64,000 nt of DNA, from contig NZ_JAJCIC010000003.1 in the NCBI RefSeq assembly GCF_020554865.1, positions 62,001 through 126,000 of the forward strand, in the 5' to 3' direction. Shown here piece by piece: positions 63,742 to 64,000 of this stretch. The notes beneath the pieces are model-generated. The model was not told the DNA's origin. It did no database searches and saw only the letters and a program-made list of their open reading frames with translations. A program made the position numbers and the translations under genes. Within the stretch, counting starts at the first letter, position 1. Every line of letters begins with the position of its first letter. Source of the stretch: Lacrimispora sp. 210928-DFI.3.58. Lineage in GTDB: Bacteria > Bacillota > Clostridia > Lachnospirales > Lachnospiraceae.

Positions 63742-64000
63742 ATGATGGTTATTTCAAAATCAGATTGGAAACTGTTCCGGGAGAGAATTCCTGAGTGGCA
63801 GGAACATTACATGGAGCGACTTACAAAGGAATATATTAAATTATTGAGTTCACCGGGAAATGCATCAGATCATTTCTGGGAACTTGAGAAAAGAATCAAG
63901 CAGGATAAGAAGCATTCAGGTGTGTATAGAACTGAGAAAATCAACAGCAATTTTGGATATTGCGATGTATGTCCGGGATGAGGTTATCACAATGGATGAG
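63742..64000 (+). pseudogene. Conserved small protein, frameshifted near the window end
   Basis: Residues 1-58 (MMVISKSDWKLFRERIPEWQ to RIKQDKKHSG) match a conserved small Firmicutes protein of unknown function that usually continues through an ELRKS-type strand. Here the frame ends at 63981. In another frame from about 63922 the bases read CIELRKSTAILDIAMYVRDE and run off the window, as the family should. A 2-base loss in the GGTGTGTATA stretch (63919-63928) explains this. AAGGAGAAAAG precedes the start. Confidence 0.6.

Overview
The window is low-to-mid GC Firmicutes DNA, most likely from a gut Lachnospiraceae species. The grounds are Tn1549/CTn-type conjugation genes, strong AGGAGG ribosome sites, BlaI/BlaR1-type beta-lactam sensing and a Clostridia-like methionyl-tRNA synthetase tail. 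No rRNA, tRNA or CRISPR array was seen. Function names rest on motif recognition and recalled protein families; no database search was run.

Positions 1-56.2 kb are the greater part of one integrative conjugative element (ICE). Its right end lies next to a 3' fragment of metG (to 56825); its left end is outside the window. From left to right: a replication block (RepA_N initiator with a 23-bp phased iteron array inside the gene), a divergent regulator with an operator, a run of small unknown genes, then a type IV secretion operon (PcfB, VirD4 coupling ATPase, Maff2, TrbL/VirB6, PrgI, VirB4, a two-domain cell-wall hydrolase, DUF4315, a DUF4366-like surface protein, topoisomerase III). Then come a giant ArdC/methylase/helicase protein (about 2900 aa), a DUF1016 nuclease and an ArdC-type polyvalent protein. 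The other end of the ICE (50.7-56.2 kb) holds relaxase, MobC, oriT, small DNA-binding proteins and the tyrosine integrase.

Between these, 32.3-50.7 kb is a composite cargo region. It carries a complete inducible beta-lactam resistance regulon: a MecA-type penicillin-binding protein with two paralogous surface proteins, a class A beta-lactamase, and blaR1-blaI. They are tied together by TTAC-N4-GTAA operators, two of which sit in promoters of identical layout. The cargo is scarred by rearrangement: a lipoprotein fused to a beheaded VirD4, a frameshifted IS3-family element next to an hsdR tail, an intact IS66 with 8-bp target duplications, a decayed second IS3-family relic, and a cluster of IS200/IS605-like hairpins.

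The chromosome to the right of metG (57.1-64 kb) holds a tightly packed four-gene set: SAM methyltransferase, two PLD-type superfamily 2 helicases and a Nudix hydrolase. It looks like an antiphage locus.

The most unusual signals are: (1) a dispersed palindrome, GGACA-CGA-TGTCC, present about ten times and confined to the conjugation half. It lies in gaps just before ribosome sites, or inside genes always in the same frame, where it encodes SGHDVQ. (2) A tnpV gene with its own ribosome site, read in a second frame inside the giant gene. (3) A hairpin placed exactly between the ribosome site and start codon of prgI, so that folding restores normal spacing.
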